From: Candidatus Aristotella avistercoris | GTDB lineage: Bacteria > Bacillota > Clostridia > Oscillospirales > Ruminococcaceae | Assembly (NCBI GenBank): GCA_904397835.1 | Contig: CAJFOV010000010.1 | Span: 1 to 64,000, forward strand | Reading direction: 5' to 3' | Length of the DNA: 64,000 nucleotides | Part shown: piece after piece, positions 24,107 through 32,624 of the stretch | Layout of the letters: each line of letters opens with the position of its first letter | How positions within the stretch are numbered: position 1 is the first letter of the stretch | Notes under the pieces: model-generated | Told to the model about the DNA's origin: nothing | Databases searched by the model: none | Seen by the model: the letters and a program-made list of their open reading frames with translations, nothing else | Position numbers and translations under genes: made by a program

Positions 24107-24270
24107 AGCGTTGCCTCCTACCAAATTGGCCCGTCCCCGAAAAAAGGGGGGCGGAAACTGCCCCCATTGTAGCACACCCACCCCTGTGCTGTACAGGCCC
24201 AGCCTGCCGCCGGAATCTGCCCCGGGGAGGAAGATGGCGGAAAACACACAAAAAATTTACAATTGCCCCA

Positions 24271-24299
24271 TTGACGATGCCATCCCCCTATGATAAACT
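24271..24299 (+). promoter_or_regulatory. Promoter of the riboswitch-ATPase transcript
   Basis: TTGACG (24271-24276), 17 bases, TAAACT (24294-24299), ending 12 bases before the riboswitch begins, so the start site falls next to the aptamer. Confidence 0.65.
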
Positions 24300-24311
24300 A
24301 ATTGAAAGTTG

Positions 24312-24402
24312 AAAAGGGAGTAGTCCCAAGCTGCACCGCCAACATCACGGCCCCCTGGCCTGGCGGCGCGCGCCGCACCCGGCGACAAGACTTTTCGGCA
24401 AT
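24312..24402 (+). ncRNA. yybP-ykoY (Mn2+) riboswitch aptamer
   Basis: The leader contains the two conserved blocks of this family in the right order: AAAAGGGAGTAG at the 5' side and CCCGGCGACAAGAC followed by TTTTCGGCAA at the 3' side, with a GC-rich variable helix (GGCGGCGCGCGCCGC) between. In characterised members Mn2+ binds between these two loops and turns expression on. It sits between the promoter and a P-type ATPase gene, one of the known gene classes for this riboswitch. Assignment is by eye; a covariance search is needed to fix the ends. Confidence 0.8.
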
Positions 24403-24418
24403 CCAATGCGTGGGCAGA

Positions 24419-24468
24419 TGGGTTGCGCGGAAGGTCTTTTTTTGTTGCAAAAAAGGCCTTTTGCCCAT
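24419..24468 (+). promoter_or_regulatory. Possible expression platform of the Mn riboswitch
   Basis: AAGGTCTTTTTT (24431-24442) and AAAAAAGGCCTT (24449-24460) form a 12-base stem with one G-U pair, extended by ATGGG/CCCAT on the outside. No long T run follows, so whether it acts by termination or otherwise is unclear. It lies 80 bases upstream of the start codon. Confidence 0.45.
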
Positions 24469-24549
24469 CCTAGGGTCTATGCGGCCCTCCCTTTGGGTAT
24501 CCTAAGGAGAGACGCCCCGCCACTACTGAATTGGGAAAGGAATGTCAGC

Positions 24550-27174
24550 ATGAGCCAAACCTATTTTAACAGGACCGCCCAGCAGACTTTGGAGGACCTC
24601 CAAAGCACCCCCCAGGGGTTGACCCAGAGCCAGGCCAGCCAGCGGCTGGCCCAATACGGGGAAAACAAGCTGGCGGAGAAAAAGAAAAAGACCAACCTGC
24701 AGCGGTTTGTGGAGCAGTTTAAGGATGCCATGATCATCATCCTGCTCATTGCCGCCGCCATCTCCTTTGTGATCGCCTGTGTGGAAGGGGACCCCATGGA
24801 ATTCTTTGAGCCGGTGCTGATCCTGCTCATTGTGGTGCTCAACGCTGTCATGGGCATGGTGCAGGAGAGCAAGGCGGAAAAGGCCCTGGACGCCCTAAAG
24901 AACATGTCCGCCCCCCACGCCAAGGTCCTGCGGGACGGGGTGGAGACGGTCATTGACGCCTCCACCCTGGTCCCCGGCGACATCATCCGCCTGGAGGCAG
25001 GGGACTTTGTTCCGGCGGACGCCCGGCTGCTCAGGAGCACTAGTTTAAAGAGTGAGGAATCTGCCCTGACGGGTGAATCTGTGCCCTCGGAGAAGGACGC
25101 CCAGGCCCTGGTGGATGAAAACGCGCCCCTGGGGGATCGGAGCAACATGGTCTTCTCCGGCTGCTCCATCACCTACGGCACCGCCACAGCCGTTGTCACC
25201 AGCACCGGCATGAACACCGAGATGGGCAAGATCGCCGGCCTCCTGGAGGGGGAGGAGGAGACCCAGACCCCCCTGCAGCAGAAGCTTGCCCAGCTGGGCA
25301 AGTATCTGGGCTTTTTGGCCCTGGCGGCCTGCGCCGTCATCTTTGTGGTGGGCCTGGTCAACGGCATTGAGGTGCTGGAGATCTTCATGACCGCCGTCTC
25401 CCTGGCCGTCTCGGCCATTCCTGAGGGCCTGCCCGCCATTGTCACCATCGTGCTGGCCATCGGTGTGCAGCGCATGGTCAAAAAGAACGCCCTGATCCGC
25501 CGCCTGCCGGCGGTGGAGACCCTGGGCAGCGCCTCGGTCATCTGTTCGGATAAGACCGGCACCCTCACCCAGAACCGCATGACCCTGACCAAGGTGTGGG
25601 TGGACGGCGCCGACGCCCTGGAGGAGGTCAGCAGCCAGAACTCCCCCCAGGCAAGGCTGCTGCTGAAGTACGCCACCCTCTGCTGCGACGGATCCGTGGC
25701 CTTCCAGACCGATGGCACCGAGCAGCACATCGGCGACCCCACCGAGACCTCCATCATTGTGGCCGCCCACAAAAACGGCATGGCACAGGAGGCGCTGAAC
25801 CAGACCTATCCCCGCCTTGCGGAGATTCCCTTTGATTCCGACCGCAAGCTCATGACCTCCGTCAACCAGGTGGACGGCAAAAACCTGGTCATTGTCAAGG
25901 GCGCCTTTGACATGATGGCCCCCCGGTGCATCCAGGGGGATATCCAGCAGGCCAAGGAGCAGAACGAGCAGATGAGCAGAGATGCCCTGCGGGTGCTGGC
26001 CGTGGCCTGCAAAGAGATTGACACTGTGCCGGAGAACCCCACCTCGGAGGAGCTGGAGAGCGGCCTGACCCTCCTGGGCCTGGTGGGCATGATTGACCCG
26101 CCCCGTCCGGAGGCAAAGGCGGCGGTGGCCACCTGCCGCAGGGCCGGCATCAAGCCGGTGATGATCACCGGAGACCATGTGGTGACCGCCTCGGCCATCG
26201 CCAAGGAGCTGGGCATCCTACAGCCGGGGGACCGGGCCATCACCGGCGCCCAGCTGGATGCCATGAGCGAGGAGGAGCTGGATGCCCAGGTGGAGAACAT
26301 CTCGGTGTACGCCCGAGTCTCCCCGGAGAATAAGATCCGCATCGTCAAGGCCTGGCAGCGTAAGAACCAGGTGGTCTCCATGACCGGCGACGGGGTCAAC
26401 GACGCTCCCGCCCTGAAGGCGGCCGACATCGGCTGCGCCATGGGCATCACCGGCACGGACGTTGCCAAGGGGGCGGCGGACATGACCCTGACGGACGACA
26501 ACTTTGCCACCATTGTGGACGCCGTCCGGGAGGGCCGGGGCATCTACGCCAACATCCGCAAGGTGGTGGGCTTCCTGCTGGGCACCAACATTGGCGAGGT
26601 CATCACCGTGTTTGCCGCCATGCTGCTGTGGCACAAGACCCCGCTGCTCTCCATGCAGCTGCTGTGGATCAACCTGGTCACCGACTCCCTGCCCGCCATT
26701 GCCCTGGGCATGGAGGCTGTGGAATCCGACGTCATGGACCGCAAGCCCAAGCCCAAGGACGAGGGCATCTTTGCCCACGGCCTGGGAGTGCGGGTGGTCC
26801 TGCAGGGCTTTATGTTCGCCATCCTGACCCTCATTGGGTTTGTGGTGGGCGAACATGTCACCGGTACCCTGGCTGGCGGCCAGACCATGGCGTTTTTTGT
26901 CCTCTCCCTGACCCAGATCGTCCAGGCGTACAACATGCGCTCGGAGCGGTCCCTGTTCCACATCGGGCCCTTCAGCAACCACAAGCTCAACTGGGCGGCG
27001 CTGCTCTCTGTCCTGCTGGTCTGCCTGGTGCTCTTCACCCCCGTGGGCATCGCCTTTGGGCTGGTGACCCTGCCCTGGCAGCTCTATCTCCTGGGCGTGG
27101 GCCTCATTCTGGTGCCCCTGGTGGTTATGGAGCTGGCCAAGGCCCTGGGCCTCATTCGGCACCGCCACCACTAA
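24550..27174 (+). CDS. P2-type cation-transporting ATPase (Ca2+/Mn2+)
   Basis: The 874-residue pump has the SERCA-like domain order: N-terminal cation ATPase domain, actuator with LTGESVPSEK, phosphorylation site DKTGTLT, and hinge MTGDGVNDAPALKAADIG. Ion-site residues match SERCA: AIPEGLPAIVT in helix 4 (Glu309 equivalent), NIGEVITVF in helix 5 (Asn768 and Glu771) and LWINLVTDSLPAIALG in helix 6 (Asn796, Thr799, Asp800). It exports or sequesters Ca2+ or Mn2+ using ATP. The Mn riboswitch in its leader favours Mn2+ efflux as the physiological task. The ATG at 24550 starts the conserved domain and has AAAGGA upstream; the frame extends into the leader without homology. Confidence 0.93.
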   Translation: MSQTYFNRTAQQTLEDLQSTPQGLTQSQASQRLAQYGENKLAEKKKKTNLQRFVEQFKDAMIIILLIAAAISFVIACVEGDPMEFFEPVLILLIVVLNAVMGMVQESKAEKALDALKNMSAPHAKVLRDGVETVIDASTLVPGDIIRLEAGDFVPADARLLRSTSLKSEESALTGESVPSEKDAQALVDENAPLGDRSNMVFSGCSITYGTATAVVTSTGMNTEMGKIAGLLEGEEETQTPLQQKLAQLGKYLGFLALAACAVIFVVGLVNGIEVLEIFMTAVSLAVSAIPEGLPAIVTIVLAIGVQRMVKKNALIRRLPAVETLGSASVICSDKTGTLTQNRMTLTKVWVDGADALEEVSSQNSPQARLLLKYATLCCDGSVAFQTDGTEQHIGDPTETSIIVAAHKNGMAQEALNQTYPRLAEIPFDSDRKLMTSVNQVDGKNLVIVKGAFDMMAPRCIQGDIQQAKEQNEQMSRDALRVLAVACKEIDTVPENPTSEELESGLTLLGLVGMIDPPRPEAKAAVATCRRAGIKPVMITGDHVVTASAIAKELGILQPGDRAITGAQLDAMSEEELDAQVENISVYARVSPENKIRIVKAWQRKNQVVSMTGDGVNDAPALKAADIGCAMGITGTDVAKGAADMTLTDDNFATIVDAVREGRGIYANIRKVVGFLLGTNIGEVITVFAAMLLWHKTPLLSMQLLWINLVTDSLPAIALGMEAVESDVMDRKPKPKDEGIFAHGLGVRVVLQGFMFAILTLIGFVVGEHVTGTLAGGQTMAFFVLSLTQIVQAYNMRSERSLFHIGPFSNHKLNWAALLSVLLVCLVLFTPVGIAFGLVTLPWQLYLLGVGLILVPLVVMELAKALGLIRHRHH

Positions 27175-27241
27175 CCGATTTCCCCAGCCCCGCAGGGCGG
27201 CAAAGAGGGGAACACTACAGAAATACATTTCAACAAAAGAT

Positions 27242-27271
27242 ACGGCCACCCATATTTGGGTGGCCGTTTTC
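27242..27271 (+). terminator. Terminator of the P-type ATPase gene
   Basis: ACGGCCACCCA and TGGGTGGCCGT, loop TATT, followed by TTTT CC TTT. Confidence 0.85.
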
Positions 27272-27534
27272 CTTTCACCGTGTACAGATTGTCATTTCGC
27301 CGGCCGGTGCGCTGTACGCCACAGGTCCATTGTCGGACGGGGCATTCCTCCCGCCTGTTGAGCGGTTTTGATGCAAAGGGGATAAAAGTCACCCCGCTTG
27401 CCCCTGCCCTTCCCATGGTCCCTGGTTACAAACAGCCAACAGGCGCCCACAGGATGTGGACGCCTGCTCTTTCAAAGGGCCTCTGGGGATCTCCCACAGC
27501 CCTTTCTTTGGGGTCTGCCGCCATAGGACAGGCC

Positions 27535-28536
27535 CTATTTTTTCTGGCAGGGGGTTCCGCCGAACACCGGGGACAGTTCCATGTGGTCCAGGGCCTCATC
27601 CAGGGCCTGAACCTCCTGGGGGGAGAGGGCCACATCCGCGGCCCCGGCGTTTTCCCCCATCCGCTGCAGCTGGCGGGTGCCGGGGATGGGGACGATCCAG
27701 GGCTTTTTGCAGAGCATCCAGGCCAGGGAGATCTGGGTGGGGGTGGCCCCCTTCTGCCGGGCCATCTCCTCAAGGAGGTTCAGCAGGGCCCGGTTCTGAT
27801 CCACCGCCTCATCGGTAAATTGGGGCATGCTGGCCCGGTAGTCGTACCGCCTGTCAAAGGTGGTTCCCTTGCCGTATTTGCCGGTCAAAAAGCCGTTTGC
27901 CATGGGAGAGAAGGCCACCAGCCCGATGCCCAGTTCCTCCAGCACCGGGAAGAGGGGTTCATAGTGCCGGGCCATCATGGAGTAGCGGTTCTGTACTGCC
28001 GTCACCGGACAGACGGCGTGGGCCCGGCGCAGGTACGCCTCATCCACCTCAGAGATGCCCCAGTGGGTGATCTTCCCCTCCCGGATCAGGTCGGCCATGA
28101 CGCCGGCCACCTCCTCCGGGCTGACGGCGGGATCCATCCGGTGCTGGAAGTACAGGTCAATGTGATCGGTCCCCAGGCGTTTCAGGGAGCCCTCTACCGC
28201 CCTGCGGATGGTCTCGGGGCGGGAATTGGGGATCAGTGGATAGGGGACCTTGCCGCTCTCCAGGTCAAAGCGCAGGCCAAATTTGGTGGCAAGAATCACC
28301 TTGTCCCGATAGGGGGCCAGGGCCTGGCCCACAATGCGCTCGTTGGCGTGGGGATCCTCCGGCGTGCCGTAGACCTCGGCGGTGTCAAAAAAGGTGTACC
28401 CCATCTGGAAGGCCTGGCGCAGCAGCTGGATGGCATCCTCCTCCCGGGTGGGGGCGCCGTAGGCGTGGGAAAAACCCATACAGCCCAGGCCCACGGCGGA
28501 GACCTGCAGATCCCTGCCCAATGTTCTTGTGTTCAT
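27535..28536 (-). CDS. Aldo/keto reductase
   Basis: The 333-residue protein is a TIM-barrel NADPH oxidoreductase: SAVGLGCMGFSHAYG near the start, the catalytic FDTAEVYG (Asp and Tyr), ILATKFG (Lys), DLYFQHRMDP (His), and PIPGTRQLQRMGEN for the NADPH adenosine phosphate. This is the AKR13/YakC-like group. ATG at 28536 is set by TAGGAGG upstream; the ATG at 28557 would overlap that ribosome site. It is the last gene of a run of same-strand redox and esterase genes, so carbonyl reduction may be part of a shared detoxification or signalling task. Confidence 0.88.
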   Translation of the reverse strand: MNTRTLGRDLQVSAVGLGCMGFSHAYGAPTREEDAIQLLRQAFQMGYTFFDTAEVYGTPEDPHANERIVGQALAPYRDKVILATKFGLRFDLESGKVPYPLIPNSRPETIRRAVEGSLKRLGTDHIDLYFQHRMDPAVSPEEVAGVMADLIREGKITHWGISEVDEAYLRRAHAVCPVTAVQNRYSMMARHYEPLFPVLEELGIGLVAFSPMANGFLTGKYGKGTTFDRRYDYRASMPQFTDEAVDQNRALLNLLEEMARQKGATPTQISLAWMLCKKPWIVPIPGTRQLQRMGENAGAADVALSPQEVQALDEALDHMELSPVFGGTPCQKK

Positions 28537-28603
28537 GTTATCATTTCCTCCTACCATACAAGGCCTGGGCAGCCCCTGGGGGTTGCAGCAGGCATTTGGA
28601 TCT

Positions 28604-29953
28604 CTATGCGGGCCGGGTGAGCCCTTTCAAGGTGTGTGCATACATGCCCAGAGAGACAGGGAGCATAATGACCTCCACCACCAGCTGGGTCCAGATCATG
28701 CCGTAGAGGCCCACGGTGCTGTTCATGAGGATCAGCAGCGGGATGTTCAGCAGCCCCTGGCGGCTGAAGGTGAGCGCCGCGGACTGGACCCCCTTGCCCA
28801 TGGCCTGCAAGGTGTAACTGATGAGAAAGTTCACCGAGGTCAGGGGCACGGCCAGGCAGGCGATGCGTAAAAATTGGGCGCCCAGGGCGCTGGTCTGCGC
28901 CTCGGGGATGAACAGATGGAGAATCTGGGGCGCAAACAGGGCAAAACAGACCACAAAGCAGGCGGACAGGACCAGGGCCGTCTTCCAGGAGAAGAGGGAA
29001 ACACGGCGCATCCGGTCATAGTTGCCCGCTGCGTAGTTGTACCCCACCAGGGGCATAAAGCCCTGGCACAGGCCCATGGAGACGTTCAGGGGGAACTGAT
29101 CGATCCGCTTGACAATGCCGTAGGCCGCCACGGGAATGTCCCCATAGGTGGAGGCCAGGCGCACCATCACCATGTTGGAGGCGTTGCCCAGGGCCGTGGC
29201 CAGGGCAGAGGCCAGTCCTACCGAGAAGATGGGGCCGGTAAACCGCAGGGTAAAGTACCGAGGGTGGAGGGAGACCGCGGACCGCTCCCCCAGACGCAGG
29301 TACTGCACCACAAAAAACACCACCGAGGCCACGTTGGAGCAGGCAGTGGCAATGGCCGCCCCTGCCACTGCCAGGTGAAAGCCAAAGATGAGCACCGGGT
29401 CCAGCACCACGTTGAGGATCCCGCCAAACATCATGCCGGCGCTGGCCTGTTTGGCGTGGCCCTCACTGCGCAGCAGGTGCCCCAAGGTCAGGCTGGCCAT
29501 GGTGGGCACGCCCCCCAGTACCACCACCCAAAACAGGTAGTCCTGGGCGTCCCCGTAGGTGTCCGGGCTGGCCCCCAAGAAGTTCAGCAGGGGCTCCCGG
29601 GCCAGATAGGTGCCCAAAGAGAAGAGCAGCGTCACCGCCGCCCCGCCCCACACGCTGAAGGCGGCCACATGTTTGATCTCCCCCTGACGGCCCGCGCCCA
29701 TCATCCGGGAGATAAGGCTGCTGCCCCCCAGGCCAAACAGATTCCCCAGGGCGGTGAGCAGGTTGAACCAGGGGGAGACCAGGGAGACCGCCGCCACCAT
29801 GGTGGGTTGGCCCATCTGGCCGATGAAAAAGGTGTCGGCCAGGTTGTAGATCATGGTGACCACCTGGCTGATGATGGTGGGGATGGCCAGGGTGGCCACC
29901 GCCTTTGGAACCGGAGTGGATTCAAATAGGGCTTTTTCTGACTGATCCTCCAT
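28604..29953 (-). CDS. MATE-family multidrug/toxin exporter
   Basis: The 449-residue membrane protein has twelve predicted helices in two similar halves and MATE signatures: PTIISQVVTMIYNLADTFFIG, GLGGSSLISRMMGAG and, in the second half, VKRIDQFPLNVSMGLCQGFMPLVGYN. It resembles the NorM/DinF-like Clostridial group that exports cationic drugs with Na+ or H+. An alternative ATG at 29986 exists; 29953 is preferred because AAAAGGAAG lies upstream. It is between the FMN reductase and the aldo/keto reductase genes on the same strand. Confidence 0.88.
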   Translation of the reverse strand: MEDQSEKALFESTPVPKAVATLAIPTIISQVVTMIYNLADTFFIGQMGQPTMVAAVSLVSPWFNLLTALGNLFGLGGSSLISRMMGAGRQGEIKHVAAFSVWGGAAVTLLFSLGTYLAREPLLNFLGASPDTYGDAQDYLFWVVVLGGVPTMASLTLGHLLRSEGHAKQASAGMMFGGILNVVLDPVLIFGFHLAVAGAAIATACSNVASVVFFVVQYLRLGERSAVSLHPRYFTLRFTGPIFSVGLASALATALGNASNMVMVRLASTYGDIPVAAYGIVKRIDQFPLNVSMGLCQGFMPLVGYNYAAGNYDRMRRVSLFSWKTALVLSACFVVCFALFAPQILHLFIPEAQTSALGAQFLRIACLAVPLTSVNFLISYTLQAMGKGVQSAALTFSRQGLLNIPLLILMNSTVGLYGMIWTQLVVEVIMLPVSLGMYAHTLKGLTRPA

Positions 29954-30046
29954 TGTAGGTGCGCTTCCTTTTCTGTTCCATGACATTGCAGGGCCCCTGC
30001 CCGATGGGTGGCGGGAGGGGCCGCTCTTGCCAAAATTTGATTGGGT

Positions 30047-30580
30047 TTAAATGGACCGGCCGGCCCGGTAGGCCTCCTGCATGGCCCTGGTCTCTGTGAC
30101 CTCCCCCTTGCTGTAGACGCCAGAACCATAGATGACCTTGCGGACCTTGGCCCCCGGCAGGCAGTCGGTGAAGCCCCGCAGGCCGTCTATGGTGCGTTCC
30201 ATGGCCCCAGCTCCTGCGGCGGCAGTGGCGATGAAGTAGAAATCCTTGTTCTTGATCTCCGTATAGCGGGGCAGGGTGCGGTCGATCATGGTCTTCATTT
30301 GGCCGTCCATGGCATAGAAGTAGACGGGCGTTGCCAGCACCAGCACGTCGGCGCGGATCATCTTTTCCAAGAGGGCCTGCATATCGTCCCGCTGCACGCA
30401 CCTGCCTGTGCCGCGGCAGCCGTAACAGGCCAGGCAGGGGCCAATGTGCAGATCCTGCAGATAGACCTTCTCCGTGGTGTTGCCCGCCTCCCGGGCGCCG
30501 CGGATCAGCTCGTCACACAGCAGGTCGGAGTTGCCGCCCTTGCGGGGGCTGCCTGCCAAAACCAAAACATTGCGATTCAT
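30047..30580 (-). CDS. NADPH-dependent FMN reductase-like flavodoxin-fold protein
   Basis: The 177-residue protein starts VLVLAGSPRKGGNSDLLCDEL, the FMN phosphate loop of the iron-sulphur flavoprotein/FMN reductase family, and has a cysteine-rich stretch GPCLACYGCRGTGRC (four Cys) after LQDLHI, then LATPVYFYAMDGQMKTMIDR. The cysteines could hold an Fe-S cluster or be redox-active thiols, though their spacing is that seen in many Clostridial members lacking proven clusters. It is cytosolic. Ribosome site GGGAGGAATGGAAT. In its locus it is the only cytosolic flavin enzyme next to the exported flavodoxin genes. Confidence 0.82.
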   Translation of the reverse strand: MNRNVLVLAGSPRKGGNSDLLCDELIRGAREAGNTTEKVYLQDLHIGPCLACYGCRGTGRCVQRDDMQALLEKMIRADVLVLATPVYFYAMDGQMKTMIDRTLPRYTEIKNKDFYFIATAAAGAGAMERTIDGLRGFTDCLPGAKVRKVIYGSGVYSKGEVTETRAMQEAYRAGRSI

Positions 30581-30608
30581 ATTCCATTCCTCCCAAAAAT
30601 CACGTCAC

Positions 30609-31949
30609 TCAATCTGCAAATATCTCTGTGAGCCAGCTGTCATAGGCAGGGATCCAGCCCCCCTGGGCGCCAAAGCCATGGGGCATCCCATCCAACTGCA
30701 GCCGCTCCACCGGCAACCCCGCCTGCTGGGCCGCGTCGGCGTTGGCCAAAAACTGGCTGTAAAAGGGGTCCCGGGTGCCATAACAGTAGAAGGTTGGGGG
30801 CAGGTTCCCGCTGCGCAGCAGGGAGACATCGGTGGTGCCCACGCTCAGCCGCCCATAGAAGGCGTAGATCATGCCACAGGCCGCCGCATCGGCGGAGACA
30901 TTGTCCAGCCCATCCGGCTGGTAGTCAGGATCCAGCGCTGTGCCGTTGACCAGGCCGTCAAAGTTCAGCAGCATCTCCCCGCTGAGGATCCCTCCGGCGG
31001 AGAAGCCCATGACCGCAATGTCCTCCTCCTGGATGCCGTAGGCTGCCCCATTGGCCCGGACAAAGCGCACTGCACGCGCCAGATCCAGGGCCCCCTCCTG
31101 TTGGGTGTAGGGCCGCAGGCGGTAGTCCACCACAAAGCTCTGATATCCCAGGGCGCTCAGGGCCTGGGCCACCTCCACCCCCTCCGGCTGGTCGCTGCGG
31201 AACTGGAAGGCCCCGCCGGGGCAGATGAGGACCGCCCCCTTCACCGGGGTGCCCTCCGGCACCGGGAAGGTGGTGAGGTAGGGGCGGAAGTCTGGATCGT
31301 CGGAATATCTGCCGTTGTTGACGGTATATTCCGTGGTGGCGGGCATGTTGCCCTCCTCCCACAGGTAGAGCACCTGCTGGGCATGGGGCGTCACCGTGGC
31401 GGTGGCAACGGTGTTGCCGCTGCCCTCCTGGGGTGCCAAGGTATCCGCCTGCAGGCCAAGATCCTGGGCCCAGGCGGCAATCTCCTGCTCCTGGGTTTCA
31501 TCGGTGAGGAGCAGGGCGCCGGGCTCCAGGAGGGAGATGGCGTTGAACAGAGCGGTCGGGTCGTTCCCCCGGCCCCAAACAAAGGGGTAGATGGTCCTGG
31601 CCCCCAGGTCGTTGGCCTGCAAAAAGTCCTGAATTGGCTGGGGCAGGGCGCTGTTCTGGGCCTGGAAGCCCAGCAGCACAAACTCGTAGGCAGAAAAGTC
31701 CTGGGATTCCTCTGACCCTATGGCGTAAAGATCCCCGCCCAAAGTCTCCTGGAGCAGCAGGGCCACCTGCTCCACCGGATCATCCGCCCCCTGGCTGTCG
31801 TAGGCAATGACAAGGTTTGCCTGGGGCGGGGTGGAGCTCCCCTCCCCGCCGGTGGTACCGGCCCCCTGGGAGGTGTCCCCGGCGCTGCTGCAGGAGGCCA
31901 GGGTACACACCAGGATGAGGGAGAGGAACACAGCAGTCATTCGTCTCAT
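30609..31949 (-). CDS. Lipoprotein: degenerate flavodoxin domain fused to alpha/beta esterase
   Basis: The 446-residue exported lipoprotein has lipobox LASC (Cys20), a Gly/Ser linker, a flavodoxin-like domain (about 45-167) and an alpha/beta hydrolase (about 190-446). The hydrolase has PGGAF for the oxyanion hole, GFSAGG (Ser about 317), a late Asp in DPFYSQF and HGFG. The first domain is clearly homologous to the flavodoxin encoded next door (FLQANDLGARTIYPF here, FVQANDFTGKTVIPF there). However, it has lost the FMN phosphate loop (SQGADD instead of SATGNT) and the WWG loop, so it probably no longer binds FMN. Start at 31949 follows GGAGG; a GTG three codons earlier overlaps that site. The esterase substrate is unknown. 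Confidence 0.78.
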   Translation of the reverse strand: MRRMTAVFLSLILVCTLASCSSAGDTSQGAGTTGGEGSSTPPQANLVIAYDSQGADDPVEQVALLLQETLGGDLYAIGSEESQDFSAYEFVLLGFQAQNSALPQPIQDFLQANDLGARTIYPFVWGRGNDPTALFNAISLLEPGALLLTDETQEQEIAAWAQDLGLQADTLAPQEGSGNTVATATVTPHAQQVLYLWEEGNMPATTEYTVNNGRYSDDPDFRPYLTTFPVPEGTPVKGAVLICPGGAFQFRSDQPEGVEVAQALSALGYQSFVVDYRLRPYTQQEGALDLARAVRFVRANGAAYGIQEEDIAVMGFSAGGILSGEMLLNFDGLVNGTALDPDYQPDGLDNVSADAAACGMIYAFYGRLSVGTTDVSLLRSGNLPPTFYCYGTRDPFYSQFLANADAAQQAGLPVERLQLDGMPHGFGAQGGWIPAYDSWLTEIFAD

Positions 31950-31977
31950 GAGGGGCACCTCCTTTTCTCAGGGTCTG

Positions 31978-32610
31978 TTACAGATCCAGGCTCTGGAGCC
32001 AGGATTCCACATCCGCCTGGGACACGTTGGAGGAGAAGCGCTCCCCCTCCAGCCAGGTGCCGGTGCCAGCTGCCTCCTCCAACAGTTGGCCACTCTCGCC
32101 CAAACCGGAGCTGGAGGAGGTGCAGAAGGGGATCACCGTCTTGCCGGTGAAGTCATTGGCCTGCACAAACCCATCCACCGGCCACGCGGCAATGCCCCAC
32201 CAGATGGGGTAGCCGATGAACACCGTGTCATAGGAGTCCCAGTTTTCCACCGTGTCCGCCACCAGGGCCACGTCCCGCTGATCGGGGTTGTCATGCTCAG
32301 AGACCACCCGGCTGTTCTCATCGGTCCAGTTTAAGTCGTCGTCCGTGTAGGGATCCTGGGGCACCAGCTCAAAGAGGTCGCCGTCGGTGGCCTGGGCGAT
32401 GAGGTTGGCCGCCTCCTCGGTGTTGCCGGTTGCGGAGAAGTAGACCACCAGGGTTCTGCCGCTCTCCGGCTCGGAGGAGGAGTCCTGGACAGAAGGGGTG
32501 GAGCTGGAGCTGTCCGGTGCAGTGCTGCCAGAGGAGCTGCCAGCGTCGTTACATGCGGCAAGGCCGCATGTGAGGGCCAGGCCCAACAGAAGTGCGATTC
32601 CTTTTTTCAT
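31978..32610 (-). CDS. Exported flavodoxin lipoprotein
   Basis: The 210-residue protein has a signal peptide with lipobox LAAC, a Ser/Pro-rich linker of about 30 residues and then a full flavodoxin domain: VVYFSATGNTEEAANLIA (FMN phosphate loop), FIGYPIWWGIAAWPVDGF (isoalloxazine loop) and IPFCTSSSSGLGES. The FMN-contact residues are intact, so it should carry FMN outside the cytoplasmic membrane, tethered by lipid. Electron donors are unknown; FMN must be acquired after export. ATG at 32610 follows AAAGGAG. It is followed after 28 bases by the fusion gene holding a degenerate copy of the same domain. Confidence 0.88.
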   Translation of the reverse strand: MKKGIALLLGLALTCGLAACNDAGSSSGSTAPDSSSSTPSVQDSSSEPESGRTLVVYFSATGNTEEAANLIAQATDGDLFELVPQDPYTDDDLNWTDENSRVVSEHDNPDQRDVALVADTVENWDSYDTVFIGYPIWWGIAAWPVDGFVQANDFTGKTVIPFCTSSSSGLGESGQLLEEAAGTGTWLEGERFSSNVSQADVESWLQSLDL

Positions 32611-32624
32611 GGGGAAAACTCCTT

